NCBI GenBank assembly: GCA_045631965.1
Contig: JAZQVR010000020.1
Location: 1 to 64,000, forward strand
DNA length: 64,000 nucleotides
Reading direction: 5' to 3'
From: UBA8612 sp045631965
GTDB taxonomy: Bacteria; Bacillota; Clostridia; Oscillospirales; Acutalibacteraceae
Shown here: positions 50,873-60,528 of the stretch, piece by piece
How the letters are laid out: the number at the start of each line of letters is the position of its first letter
How positions within the stretch are numbered: the first letter of the stretch is position 1
The notes under the pieces: model-generated
Seen by the model: the letters and a program-made list of their open reading frames with translations, nothing else
Databases searched by the model: none
What the model was told of the DNA's origin: nothing
Program-made: the position numbers and the translations under genes

Positions 50873-51736
50873 TTATTTTCTCCAGATTGCAGTAGCACCG
50901 CACGGTAACGGCATACCAGAAAGAGTTGCAGGCAAGCCAAGCTCCGAACCCGAAACAGAGCCGCCGTGCTTTGGCACAACAGTAGAACCGAGTATGTATT
51001 CCATAACTGACGGTGAAAGACCTGTTGTGTAAGAATTTATGAGCATGGCAACAGCATCATCTGACAAAAGCTGTTCGCAAAGTGAAACGAAGTTATAAAC
51101 TTCATCTTCAAGCTTCCATACTTCTCCACCCGGACCTCTTCCGTAAGAAGGCGGATCCATAATTATTATATCGTACTTGTTAGCTCTGCGTATTTCACGC
51201 TGTACAAACTTAATACAGTCATCAACAAGCCAACGAACTTTACCGTCAAGCACACCGCTTGATGCGGCATTTTCTTTAGCCCATTGAACCATACCTTTGG
51301 AGGCATCAACATGGGTAACCTGAGCACCGCTCTTGAGCGCCGCAACAGTAGCACCACCTGTATAAGCAAAAAGATTAAGAACCTTAAGCGGTCTGTCGGA
51401 TGATTCAATCATACCTCTGACCAAATCCCAGTTTGTTGCCTGTTCAGGAAAAAGACCTGTATGCTTAAAACCCATAGTTTTAATATTAAAAGTCAGATCG
51501 CCATAGGAAATTTCCCATCTGTCGGGAAGTTTACCAAGCAGCTCCCATTTACCGCCGCCTGTCTGTGAACGGTTATAGCGTGCATTTGCCTTACGCCACA
51601 TAGGATGACGTCTGCCTGTTTTCCATATAACCTGAGGGTCCGGACGAATTAATATAACATCGCCCCAACGCTCCAATCGCTCGCCGTCAGTACAGTCAAG
51701 CAATTCATAATCTTTCCAATTATCAGAAATTCTCAT
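50873..51736 (-). CDS. RlmI/RlmK-like SAM-dependent methyltransferase
   Basis: The 287-residue methyltransferase has SAM motif NLFAYTGGATVAAL and MDPPSYGRGPGGEVW (the DPPxY motif of rRNA/tRNA base methyltransferases). The pattern matches the RlmI/RlmK-like family (S-adenosylmethionine-dependent methyltransferase, DUF-type). The target, probably 23S rRNA, is inferred. It lies between glmM and ecfA1. Confidence 0.83.
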   Translation of the reverse strand: MRISDNWKDYELLDCTDGERLERWGDVILIRPDPQVIWKTGRRHPMWRKANARYNRSQTGGGKWELLGKLPDRWEISYGDLTFNIKTMGFKHTGLFPEQATNWDLVRGMIESSDRPLKVLNLFAYTGGATVAALKSGAQVTHVDASKGMVQWAKENAASSGVLDGKVRWLVDDCIKFVQREIRRANKYDIIIMDPPSYGRGPGGEVWKLEDEVYNFVSLCEQLLSDDAVAMLINSYTTGLSPSVMEYILGSTVVPKHGGSVSGSELGLPATLSGMPLPCGATAIWRK

Positions 51737-51772
51737 TATAATTCCTCTTTATATCTTCATATAAGACATTCT

Positions 51773-53122
51773 TTATATAAGACGTTCTTTAACAACAGTT
51801 GCTATTTCATCGGCAAGTCTTTCGATAAGAACATTATCCTTACCCTCTACCATAACACGTACAAGAGGCTCTGTACCCGAAACTCTTACAAGAACTCTGC
51901 CGTTTTCACCAAGCTCTTTTTCAGCACTTGAAACAGCTTTTTTAATTTCTTCATCCTTTGAGTAACGTACTTTGCCGATTTTGGAAACACGGACATTTTT
52001 GATAACCTGCGGATAAATCTCAATTTCAGAAGCAAGCTCACTTAATTTTTTACCGCTGAGCTTTATAATCTGAAGAAGCTGAATCGCAGTCAACTGGCCA
52101 TCACCGGTAGATGCGTAGTCAAGAAATATAACATGGCCTGACTGCTCGCCGCCAATTGAGTATCCACCCTCAAGCATACGCTCAAGTACATATCTGTCGC
52201 CAACTGAAGTAACTTCTGTATTTATGCCATATTTTTTGCAGTAATCGTGAAAGCCCATATTACTCATTACGGTTACCACAGCCGTATCTTTTTTCAACTT
52301 GTTTTGCTTTTTCAGGTATCTCGAACAAATTGCAACAATTTTGTCACCGTCAACAATATCACCGTTTTCATCAACTGCAAGCAATCTGTCAGCATCACCG
52401 TCAAAAGCAAATCCTGCAACGCAGTTGTTTTCTTTTACGAATTTCTGAAGTGATGCAAGATGAGTTGAACCGCAATCACGGTTAATATTAATACCGTTAG
52501 GCACTGCTGAAAGCACTTCAAAATCAGCACCAAGCTCTGTGAACAGCTCTGGAGCTGTAAACGATGCAGAACCGTTAGCGCAGTCAAGGGCTATTTTAAT
52601 ACCGGAAAAATCAACATTAACGGTTTCAAGAAGATGCTCTATATAATCAAAACGCGGCATATCGGAGGATCTGATACGGCCAACTGCTCCGCCGATTTTA
52701 ACATCGGGAATTATTGTACCGTCAAGAATAATAGCCTCAATTTTCTCTTCAACATCATCGGGTAATTTATAACCGTCTGACTTAAATATTTTAATTCCGT
52801 TATATTCGCAGGGATTATGAGATGCCGAAATCATTACACCGGCATCATAACCGTACTCTTTTACAAGAAAAGCAACAGCAGGAGTAGGCAGAACACCAAG
52901 CTGCAAAACGTCTGCACCTACCGAGCAAAGTCCGGCAGAAATAGCTGATTGAAGCATTTCAGAAGAAATTCTTGTATCCATTCCGATAAGTACACGCGGA
53001 CGCTTGCGGTTTCCGTCAGAAAGCACCATTGCCGCTGCACGACCAATCTGCATAGCAAGCTCACAAGTAAGTTCACTGTTTGCAATACCCCTTGCTCCGT
53101 CAGTTCCGAAAAGTCTGCCCAT
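51773..53122 (-). CDS. glmM: Phosphoglucosamine mutase
   Basis: The 449-residue enzyme interconverts glucosamine-6-phosphate and glucosamine-1-phosphate for cell-wall UDP-GlcNAc. Sites are GTDGARGIAN, the phosphoserine loop ISASHNP, metal loop DGDADRLLAVD and the sugar-binding GEQSGHVIF (GEQSGH). It is full length, opening MGRLFGTDGAR. It is in the same run as ruvB. Confidence 0.96.
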   Translation of the reverse strand: MGRLFGTDGARGIANSELTCELAMQIGRAAAMVLSDGNRKRPRVLIGMDTRISSEMLQSAISAGLCSVGADVLQLGVLPTPAVAFLVKEYGYDAGVMISASHNPCEYNGIKIFKSDGYKLPDDVEEKIEAIILDGTIIPDVKIGGAVGRIRSSDMPRFDYIEHLLETVNVDFSGIKIALDCANGSASFTAPELFTELGADFEVLSAVPNGININRDCGSTHLASLQKFVKENNCVAGFAFDGDADRLLAVDENGDIVDGDKIVAICSRYLKKQNKLKKDTAVVTVMSNMGFHDYCKKYGINTEVTSVGDRYVLERMLEGGYSIGGEQSGHVIFLDYASTGDGQLTAIQLLQIIKLSGKKLSELASEIEIYPQVIKNVRVSKIGKVRYSKDEEIKKAVSSAEKELGENGRVLVRVSGTEPLVRVMVEGKDNVLIERLADEIATVVKERLI

Positions 53123-53140
53123 ATTTTTATATCAATCCTT

Positions 53141-54172
53141 TCAGAATAATGTCTGCTGTCCTTCCATAGGTATACCGAGATGTGCGTATCCGGCAGGAGT
53201 AACCATTCTTCCGCGCGGAGTGCGACTCAAAAATCCGATTTGCATAAGATAAGGCTCATAAACATCTTCAATTGTAACCGCTTCCTCACCTATTGCCGCG
53301 GCAATAGTTTCAAGACCTACAGGACCGCCTTTATAAAACTTAATTATCGAAGAAAGCAGCAGTCTGTCTATATTATCAAGACCTAACTCATCAATCTCCA
53401 TTCGATTAAGGGCAAGCTGAGCACTCTCAAGATCGATTTCACCTTTACCGAGCACCTGCGCAAAGTCTCTTGCGCGTTTGAGCAATCTGTTTGCAATTCT
53501 CGGCGTGCCTCGTGAGCGCGATGCAATTTCGAGTGCACCCTCTTCATCAATCCCGATATTAAGTATTCCTGCGGAACGTCGTACTATACCCGAAAGTTCT
53601 TCGGGAGTGTATAACTCAAGACGGAATATAACACCGAATCGGTCACGAAGCGGTGCACTCAGCTGACCTGCACGTGTTGTTGCACCGATTAGAGTAAAAC
53701 GCTTAAGATCAAGTCTTATTGACCTTGCCGAAGGACCTTTGCCGATAATAATATCAAGTGCATTATCCTCCATAGCAGGATACAACACTTCCTCAACCGC
53801 ACGCGAAAGTCTGTGAATTTCATCAACAAAAAGCACATCGCCTTCGTTAAGGTTTGTTAGCAGCGCAGCAAGATCACCTGGTTTTTCAATTGCGGGACCC
53901 GAAGTTACTCGGAAATTAACCCCCATTTCGTTGGCAATAATACCTGCAAGTGTTGTCTTACCAAGACCGGGAGGTCCGTACAACAAAACATGGTCGAGCG
54001 GCTCACATCTTGATTTTGCCGCCTCAATATATATACGCAGGTTTTCTTTTACCTTTTCCTGTCCGATATAATCTTCTATACGTTGAGGTCTGAGTGAAAG
54101 CTCGATATCGTTATCTTCAGGAGTATATCCCGAAGCGACAATTCGGTTTTCAAAATCCATTTCATCCATCAT
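53141..54172 (-). CDS. ruvB: Holliday junction DNA helicase RuvB
   Basis: The 343-residue AAA+ motor has Walker A GPPGLGKTTL, FVDEIHRL (Walker B) and ATTRAGQLSAPLRDRFG (sensor and arginine-finger region), then the C-terminal winged-helix domain (LMQIGFLSRTPRGR). It drives branch migration with RuvA. It follows ruvA by 14 bases. Confidence 0.97.
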   Translation of the reverse strand: MMDEMDFENRIVASGYTPEDNDIELSLRPQRIEDYIGQEKVKENLRIYIEAAKSRCEPLDHVLLYGPPGLGKTTLAGIIANEMGVNFRVTSGPAIEKPGDLAALLTNLNEGDVLFVDEIHRLSRAVEEVLYPAMEDNALDIIIGKGPSARSIRLDLKRFTLIGATTRAGQLSAPLRDRFGVIFRLELYTPEELSGIVRRSAGILNIGIDEEGALEIASRSRGTPRIANRLLKRARDFAQVLGKGEIDLESAQLALNRMEIDELGLDNIDRLLLSSIIKFYKGGPVGLETIAAAIGEEAVTIEDVYEPYLMQIGFLSRTPRGRMVTPAGYAHLGIPMEGQQTLF

Positions 54173-54186
54173 AAGCTTTCAACTCC

Positions 54187-54792
54187 TTATAAGTTCATAG
54201 CAAGTTTCATCAAAGCCTGCTTAATAAGCTCATCGACCGGTAACGACTGATCAAGTTTACCGACAGCAAGGCTTGCCTCTGAGCGGCTGTAACCGAGCGA
54301 CATAAGTGCATCTACCGCATCACTGCCGCCGGAAGATGTATTCACGGCAGAAACCGATGAGAAATCCACTGTAGCAGCGGCACTTGCAAACGGTGCAAGT
54401 TTGTCTTTAAGCTCAACAATAATACGTTGAGCAATCTTCGGACCTACACCCTGAGCGGCAGTAATAGCTTTGACATCACCGGTAGCTACCGCCTGAGAAA
54501 GTTTATCGGGAGTAAGCCTGGAGAGAATTGCCAATGCCGCTTTCGGACCGACTCCGGAAACACCAATCAGAATTTTAAAACAGTCAAGCTCGGCTGTATC
54601 GTAAAAACCGAAAAGGTCAAGTGCATCTTCACGTACACTGAGATATGTATACAGTGTTACGGTTTCGCCGGTCGAACCGATTTTGCAAAGAGTATTGAAA
54701 CTGGTATAGCAACGGAATGCAACACCGGAACAGCTGAGTGCAACACTCGATTCATCGGTATATACAACATTTCCCGTAAGAGAATAGAACAT
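54187..54792 (-). CDS. ruvA: Holliday junction DNA helicase RuvA
   Basis: The 201-residue junction-binding subunit has the OB-fold N-terminus (MFYSLTGNVVY), HhH motifs (LIGVSGVGPKAALAIL and AAQGVGPKIAQRII) and a C-terminal three-helix RuvB-binding domain (ALMSLGYSRSEAS). It is between ruvC and ruvB. Confidence 0.96.
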   Translation of the reverse strand: MFYSLTGNVVYTDESSVALSCSGVAFRCYTSFNTLCKIGSTGETVTLYTYLSVREDALDLFGFYDTAELDCFKILIGVSGVGPKAALAILSRLTPDKLSQAVATGDVKAITAAQGVGPKIAQRIIVELKDKLAPFASAAATVDFSSVSAVNTSSGGSDAVDALMSLGYSRSEASLAVGKLDQSLPVDELIKQALMKLAMNL

Positions 54793-54795
54793 AAT

Positions 54796-55299
54796 TTAAC
54801 CTCCGTTAATTCTGATTCTGCCAAGCATTGAGCCTGCAGAGTGAGCATGGCATATTGCAAGAGCAAGTGCATCGGCAGTATCGTCAGGTTTGGGAACAGA
54901 CTTAAGGTTGAGCATCAACCTCGTCATTTCCTGAACTTGTTTTTTTTCAGCTCTGCCGTAACCGACAACGCTTTGTTTTACCTGCAACGGTGTATATTCG
55001 GCAATATCAAGGCCGCTTTGTGCAGCTGCAAGAACAATCACACCTCTCGCCTGTGCTACATCAATTGCGGTAGTTGTATTAGTATTGAAAAAAAGCTTTT
55101 CTATCGACATTGCATCAGGTTTGTATGTCGAAATCAAATGAGTAAGACCCTCGTATATTGACGAAAGTCTGCTGTCAAACGGAGTGTGAGCCTTAGTTGT
55201 AACCGCACCGTAATCAACAACTGAAAAATGATTTGAGTTATAATCAACAATACCGTAACCAACTATTGCATAACCCGGATCAATGCCGATAATTCTCAT
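54796..55299 (-). CDS. ruvC: Crossover junction endodeoxyribonuclease RuvC
   Basis: The 167-residue resolvase opens RIIGIDPGYAIVGYGIV with the first catalytic Asp; SIEKLFF (Glu), and PDDTADALALA with late Asp residues complete the metal site. It cuts Holliday junctions. It starts the ruvCAB unit, upstream of which is a 70-base gap after the PBP gene. Confidence 0.97.
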   Translation of the reverse strand: MRIIGIDPGYAIVGYGIVDYNSNHFSVVDYGAVTTKAHTPFDSRLSSIYEGLTHLISTYKPDAMSIEKLFFNTNTTTAIDVAQARGVIVLAAAQSGLDIAEYTPLQVKQSVVGYGRAEKKQVQEMTRLMLNLKSVPKPDDTADALALAICHAHSAGSMLGRIRINGG

Positions 55300-55368
55300 A
55301 TGCTTACTCCATCAAAATATAATCACTGTATTATATCACATTTATTATAATAAAGTAAAGATTTTTAT

Positions 55369-57006
55369 TTAATATTTTAACCGGATTACCTCATTTGCGA
55401 TTTTTGAAAAAACAGGTGCGCAATCTTTAGCACCCGATATACCGTCTTCACAAACTATCACCGCAACATATTCCGGATTTTCATATGGAAAAAAACCTGC
55501 AAACCATGTAACAAGACGCTCTTTGCCGTTAACAAATTCACCGCTTTGAGCAGTTGATGTTTTACCTGCAACCTGCATACCGGGTAACGCTGCAGCCTTA
55601 CCGGTTCCTTCTCTGACTGCAAGCTCAAGGTATTGCTTTAAAATGTCGGCGGTTTCAAATGAAATCAATTTAACAGGATATGAAAAATCTTCTGCAGATT
55701 CAAACTTTCCTTCATCATTACAGAAACCCTTTAACAGATAAGGCTTATAGTATTCTCCGCCATTTGATATCAAACAATAAAGCATAGCTATCTGATAAGG
55801 CGTTGCCGTTAATTTGCCTTGACCGAAAGAAAAATTCGCACGTGCCGCCGACGAATCAAGTTCGCTGATATCAGGTAAATATCCGCTGTAAGTTTTTAAA
55901 TTATCCGCAATAATAACAGCGTTACCAAAGCCCAGAGACTGCGCAAGATCTATAACCTGTGTACAATCGATTTTCTCGATTAAATTTACAAAATAGCAGT
56001 TGCAAGAATACGCTAAAGCTGTTGACATATTAACTTTGCCGTGACTTTCGGTGCAACCAAAGCTCACAGAATTTACCGTAATTTTTCCGTCACAAAATAT
56101 CTCTTCATCAGGATCAATCCCCTGTTCAAGTGCCGACACCGCTACCAGAGGTTTAAACACCGAGCCAATGGGATACGCACCGAAAGCACGATTAAAAAGT
56201 GCTGAATCAGTGTCGTTTATATATTCATCAATTTTATTCGGGTTAAAATTCGGCCTGCTGACAGAAGCTTTTATAGCACCGGTTTTAATATCGATTAAAA
56301 CTGCTGCACCTTTTTCAAATGAGCCATTGTCCATAGCTTTCTCCAAAGCCGTTTGAAAACGTTTATCTATTGTCAACACTGCACCGCCCGAAGAGTTAAA
56401 ATTATCTTCGATTTTTTCGATCTTACCACCAAGCATTACCGAACCGTTTCCGTTAATAAAGAACCTTGCTTTACAAAAACCGCTTTGCTGTATCAGAAAT
56501 TTGTCATATGCGTGTTCAAAACCTGCGAGACCTTTTCTGCAACTACTGTCTGTATAACCTATTAAATGCGCTGCAATTTGATAATCATTATACCGTTTGT
56601 ATATTTTCTCACACACGATTCTATCGTCGTTAATATATTGTTTCGTTTTCAAAAGAATAGGATTTTGATTTGAAATATAATTAACGGCATTATTATATTC
56701 GTTTTCATCAACAAAACCTCTTATTTTTGTTAATGAATTGATATCCGGTGTAAGAGCACAAATGTAGCTGTAATCGTTACATACCAATCTTCGCATATCG
56801 GTATCGTAAATAACACCTCTGCTTTCACCAACAAGTATTGTTTTGCTGGTGTTAATATCTGAAACCGCATTAAGCTGCTTGATATTTATCAAAGCTATTT
56901 GTATGCAGGAAAACGCAATTCCAAACACTATTATACAAAAAACAACAATCGGTCTGAAATCTGTATCATAATTTGTATTTTTAAATTTATTTTCTTTCTT
57001 CAGCAT
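55369..57006 (-). CDS. Penicillin-binding transpeptidase (PBP2/FtsI-like)
   Basis: The 545-residue class B PBP has an N-terminal transmembrane helix (about 17-42), a pedestal domain and a transpeptidase domain with S282-x-x-K285 (GSVFKP), S334-C-N336 (YSCN) and the third motif KTSTAQ in place of KTGT. It cross-links peptidoglycan. The small length, the GESRGVIYDTD N-region and the missing PASTA domain resemble SpoVD/PbpA-like PBPs or a specialised one. No FtsW/RodA partner is adjacent, which is unusual. Confidence 0.85.
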   Translation of the reverse strand: MLKKENKFKNTNYDTDFRPIVVFCIIVFGIAFSCIQIALINIKQLNAVSDINTSKTILVGESRGVIYDTDMRRLVCNDYSYICALTPDINSLTKIRGFVDENEYNNAVNYISNQNPILLKTKQYINDDRIVCEKIYKRYNDYQIAAHLIGYTDSSCRKGLAGFEHAYDKFLIQQSGFCKARFFINGNGSVMLGGKIEKIEDNFNSSGGAVLTIDKRFQTALEKAMDNGSFEKGAAVLIDIKTGAIKASVSRPNFNPNKIDEYINDTDSALFNRAFGAYPIGSVFKPLVAVSALEQGIDPDEEIFCDGKITVNSVSFGCTESHGKVNMSTALAYSCNCYFVNLIEKIDCTQVIDLAQSLGFGNAVIIADNLKTYSGYLPDISELDSSAARANFSFGQGKLTATPYQIAMLYCLISNGGEYYKPYLLKGFCNDEGKFESAEDFSYPVKLISFETADILKQYLELAVREGTGKAAALPGMQVAGKTSTAQSGEFVNGKERLVTWFAGFFPYENPEYVAVIVCEDGISGAKDCAPVFSKIANEVIRLKY

Positions 57007-57062
57007 ACTGATATAACCTCTATAAATTCAAATCAAAGCTATTATCTGCAAAAGTCATAAAA

Positions 57063-57091
57063 AAATACCGATGCATAACGCATCGGTATTT
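57063..57091 (-). terminator. Terminator of tyrS
   Basis: A 12-bp perfect stem (57063-57074 with 57080-57091) and a 5-base loop, followed on the minus strand by TTTTTATGAC. It lies 15 bases beyond the tyrS stop. Confidence 0.85.
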
Positions 57092-57106
57092 ATACAAACA
57101 GTTATA

Positions 57107-58333
57107 TTATTTTGTGATTTTATTAAAGGCTTTTTTACCTTTTTTAACGATTACAAAGCCACCGTCATCAAGTTTCGATTCTTCAACCGAAACATCAATT
57201 GAAGCAACCTTAACATCATCAAGTGAAACGCCGCCCTGCTCAACAAGTCTGCGAGCTTCACCACGCGATTTTGCAAGGTTAGCTTTAACAAGAATATCGA
57301 TAATACCAATCTTGCCATCAGCAAAATCTCCTGCAGCAAGAACGGTTGTCGGCATATTATCAGTGTTTGCACCGTTTGAGAAAAGTGCTCTTGCAGCTTC
57401 CTGAGCCTTAACAGCCTCTTCTTCACCGTGAACAAGCTTTGTAAGCTCAAATCCAAGTATTTCCTTAGCCTTATTGAGCTGGCTGCCTTCCCACTTGTCC
57501 ATCTCATCAATTTCTTCAAGCGGAAGGAATGTAAGCATACGGATACACTTGAGTACGTCAGCATCACTTACATTACGCCAGTACTGATAGAAATCGTACG
57601 GAGAAGTCTTCTCGGGGTCAAGCCAAACGGCACCGGATGCTGTTTTGCCCATCTTCTTGCCTTCTGAATTAAGAAGAAGTGTAATAGTCATAGCGTAAGC
57701 ATCTTTACCGAGCTTTTTACGGATAAGCTCTGTGCCGCCAAGCATATTGGACCACTGATCATCGCCGCCGAACTGCATATTACAGCCGTATTCTTTGTAA
57801 AGATGATAGAAGTCATAGCTCTGCATAATCATATAGTTGAATTCAAGGAAGCTGAGACCCTTTTCCATTCTCTGCTTATAGCACTCTGCACGAAGCATAT
57901 TATTGACAGAGAAGCAAGCACCAACCTCACGAAGAACATCAACATAGTTAAGGTCAAGGAGCCAATCAGCATTATTGATCATCATTGCCTTACCTTCGCC
58001 AAACTCAATGAATCGGCTCATCTGCTTCTTGAAGCACTCAACATTATGTTCAATTGTTTCCTTTGTAAGCACCTGACGAAGATCACTTCTGCCCGAAGGG
58101 TCACCAATCATACCTGTGCCGCCGCCAAGAAGAGCAATCGGCTTATTGCCTGCCATCTGAAGGCGCTTCATAAGACAAAGTGCCATAAAGTGACCTACAT
58201 GAAGGCTGTCAGCCGTAGGGTCGAAACCGATATAAAATACAGCCTTACCGTTATTGATAAGTTCCTTGATTTCTTTTTCATCCGTTACCTGTGCAATAAG
58301 GCCACGGGCAACGAGCTCGTCATAAATAGTCAT
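57107..58333 (-). CDS. tyrS: Tyrosyl-tRNA synthetase
   Basis: The 408-residue class I synthetase has the HIGH-type motif (PTADSLHVGHF), the KMSKS motif as KMGKTASG, tyrosine-pocket QSYDFYHLY and the C-terminal S4-like RNA-binding domain (VEQGGVSLDDVKV). Only 45 bases separate it from recN, leaving no room for a T-box. Confidence 0.96.
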   Translation of the reverse strand: MTIYDELVARGLIAQVTDEKEIKELINNGKAVFYIGFDPTADSLHVGHFMALCLMKRLQMAGNKPIALLGGGTGMIGDPSGRSDLRQVLTKETIEHNVECFKKQMSRFIEFGEGKAMMINNADWLLDLNYVDVLREVGACFSVNNMLRAECYKQRMEKGLSFLEFNYMIMQSYDFYHLYKEYGCNMQFGGDDQWSNMLGGTELIRKKLGKDAYAMTITLLLNSEGKKMGKTASGAVWLDPEKTSPYDFYQYWRNVSDADVLKCIRMLTFLPLEEIDEMDKWEGSQLNKAKEILGFELTKLVHGEEEAVKAQEAARALFSNGANTDNMPTTVLAAGDFADGKIGIIDILVKANLAKSRGEARRLVEQGGVSLDDVKVASIDVSVEESKLDDGGFVIVKKGKKAFNKITK

Positions 58334-58378
58334 TTTATTATTCCTCCAAAAAGTATACTTTGAGATAATATAACAAAA

Positions 58379-60043
58379 TTATATATTTGTCAACATTTCT
58401 TCAGCCATATCAAGCTGAATCTGCGTAACAGATTCACCGCCGATTATACGAGCAAGCTCATACTTTCTGCTTTCTCGGTCAAGCGGTTTTACTGCTGTAT
58501 ACGTCTTCTCATCCACCGTTGATTTACTTATCATAAAATGATGATCAGCCTGTGCAGCAATCTGAGCAAGATGAGTTACACAAATTACTTGCCTGCCTGA
58601 AGAAACCTCTTTCAGCTTCTTACCAAGCTTGACAGCAGCTCTGCCGCTGACACCGGTATCAATTTCATCAAAAATCAATGTACCGATGCTGTCCTTATCA
58701 GACAGAACATTTTTAATCGCAAGCATTATTCGTGAGAGTTCACCGCCTGAAGCGATTTTTGCAAGAGGTTTGGGATTCTCACCTGCATTAGGTGAAATTA
58801 AAAACTCTATTTCATCCGCACCGTTCTCATTAAACGACGTAGGTCTGCAATCAACGATAAAAACAACATTCGGCATATCGAGAAAAGCAAGTTCAGATTT
58901 TACGGCAGATGCAAAACTTTCGCCAACACTTACACGTATATCAGTAAGCCGCTGCGCAAGGTCACTGACTTTTTTATTCAGTTCAGCTTCTCTACGGTTG
59001 AGCTCAGCTACTTTTTCATCAGAAAACTCAATTTCTTCCTTTTCTTTGCGACAACGCTCACAAAACTCAAGCATTTCTTCTTCAGTTGAACCGTATTTTC
59101 TGCTGAGCTTATTCAGATAATCAAGTCTTGCCTCAACCTGCGAAAAATATTCCGGGTCGTATTCAAGCTCATCAAGAGAAGAACGCAACCTGTCTTCCAT
59201 ATCTTCAAGCTGATAAGAAATATCGTGAAGAAGCTGTGCATTTTCACTGACTGTAGCAGAAAATTCACTCATATCGTCAAGACGATTGGCAGCCATCTTG
59301 ACTTCCTGCAAAGCACCCGCAGCCTCATCATTACCGTTTATAAATGAATATGCCTCATTAACAGCAGCTAAAATCTTCTCGATATTGCGATAAAACAGTT
59401 TTGTTGACCTCAGCTCTTCCATTTCGCCAACAGTAAGCTGTGCGTTTTCAATTTCGGAAATCTGATAAGTCAGCAAGTCAATTCTGCGGGATTTTTCTTC
59501 ATCATCCGTTACCAGAGAAGCTATCTCACGTCTTATATCACAAAGTGCATAATAATTATTTTTATAATCTTCAATCAAGTCACCGTTACCGGCCATTTCA
59601 TCGACAAAGGAACAATGGCTCTCGGGGTCAAGCAAACGCTGGCTGTCGTGCTGACCGTGAATATTAATAAGCTCTCTGCCGAGTGATTTAAGCATACCAA
59701 CCGTTACAGGTGTACCATTGATACGACAAACATTTTTGCCGTCAACCGAAATTGAACGTGAGACAATAAGCGTATTATCATCTTCGGCATCAATACCGAG
59801 TTCCTCAAGCAAACTGTTGATTTTATTACTTGATGACATAAATACGGCTGTTACAGAGGCTTTTTGAGTCCCTGTACGAACAAGTTCTCTTGACGTGCGT
59901 TCACCGAGTACAGCATTGATAGAATCAATAATTATTGATTTACCTGCACCTGTTTCACCCGTCATAATATTCAGGCCGCTGTTGAAATATATATCAGCAC
60001 TTTCGATTATAGCAACATTTTCAATTTTAAGGTTTTGGAGCAT
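58379..60043 (-). CDS. recN: DNA repair protein RecN
   Basis: The 554-residue SMC-like ATPase has Walker A TGETGAGKSIII, a long coiled coil (about 160-360), the signature LSRIMLA in GGELSRIML and Walker B TLIFDEIDTG. It aids double-strand break repair. It follows argR directly, as in many Firmicutes. Confidence 0.96.
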   Translation of the reverse strand: MLQNLKIENVAIIESADIYFNSGLNIMTGETGAGKSIIIDSINAVLGERTSRELVRTGTQKASVTAVFMSSSNKINSLLEELGIDAEDDNTLIVSRSISVDGKNVCRINGTPVTVGMLKSLGRELINIHGQHDSQRLLDPESHCSFVDEMAGNGDLIEDYKNNYYALCDIRREIASLVTDDEEKSRRIDLLTYQISEIENAQLTVGEMEELRSTKLFYRNIEKILAAVNEAYSFINGNDEAAGALQEVKMAANRLDDMSEFSATVSENAQLLHDISYQLEDMEDRLRSSLDELEYDPEYFSQVEARLDYLNKLSRKYGSTEEEMLEFCERCRKEKEEIEFSDEKVAELNRREAELNKKVSDLAQRLTDIRVSVGESFASAVKSELAFLDMPNVVFIVDCRPTSFNENGADEIEFLISPNAGENPKPLAKIASGGELSRIMLAIKNVLSDKDSIGTLIFDEIDTGVSGRAAVKLGKKLKEVSSGRQVICVTHLAQIAAQADHHFMISKSTVDEKTYTAVKPLDRESRKYELARIIGGESVTQIQLDMAEEMLTNI

Positions 60044-60063
60044 ATCTCCACCTCATCTGCATA

Positions 60064-60522
60064 TTACTTTGAAATCATATCTCTGACACTGTGAACAAGC
60101 TCTACGGCAAGTTCCTCATTGCGACAGAGAACAAAAATAGTATCATCACCTGCAAGAGTGCCGACAACGCCGTTAAGCTCCATTGTGTCAAACGCAGCAC
60201 AAACAGCCTGAGCCATACCCGCATAGCATTTGACAACAACGGTATTCATAGCATAGTCAACCCAAAGCACGGAAGGTGCAATTATATTATGAAAATTTCT
60301 TACAGCATCAGAATCGTTTGTTTTTGGTGCCGAATACTTGTATTTACCGTTTCTGCCCATAGACTTTACAAGTCCAAGCTCTTTAATATCACGCGAAACT
60401 GTTGCCTGAGTTACATCCAGGCCATGTTCCTTAAGAGCGTTAAGCAACTCTTCCTGGGTTGAGATATCATATTGCTCAATAGTTTTAAGTATCAGCTCAA
60501 GTCTTTTCTTTTTCATATTCAT
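60064..60522 (-). CDS. argR: Arginine repressor ArgR
   Basis: The 152-residue regulator has an N-terminal winged helix (TQEELLNALKEHGLDVTQATVSRDIKELGL) and a C-terminal hexamerisation/arginine-binding domain (LAGDDTIFVLC with the conserved GDDT). It represses arginine-synthesis genes; none are in the window. Confidence 0.96.
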   Translation of the reverse strand: MNMKKKRLELILKTIEQYDISTQEELLNALKEHGLDVTQATVSRDIKELGLVKSMGRNGKYKYSAPKTNDSDAVRNFHNIIAPSVLWVDYAMNTVVVKCYAGMAQAVCAAFDTMELNGVVGTLAGDDTIFVLCRNEELAVELVHSVRDMISK

Positions 60523-60528
60523 TACTCC

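Noticed and set aside
50872..50979. Longer ecfA1 start at 50979
   Set aside because: It would overlap the methyltransferase gene by more than 100 bases; the ATG at 50871 has a good RBS and family-typical start.
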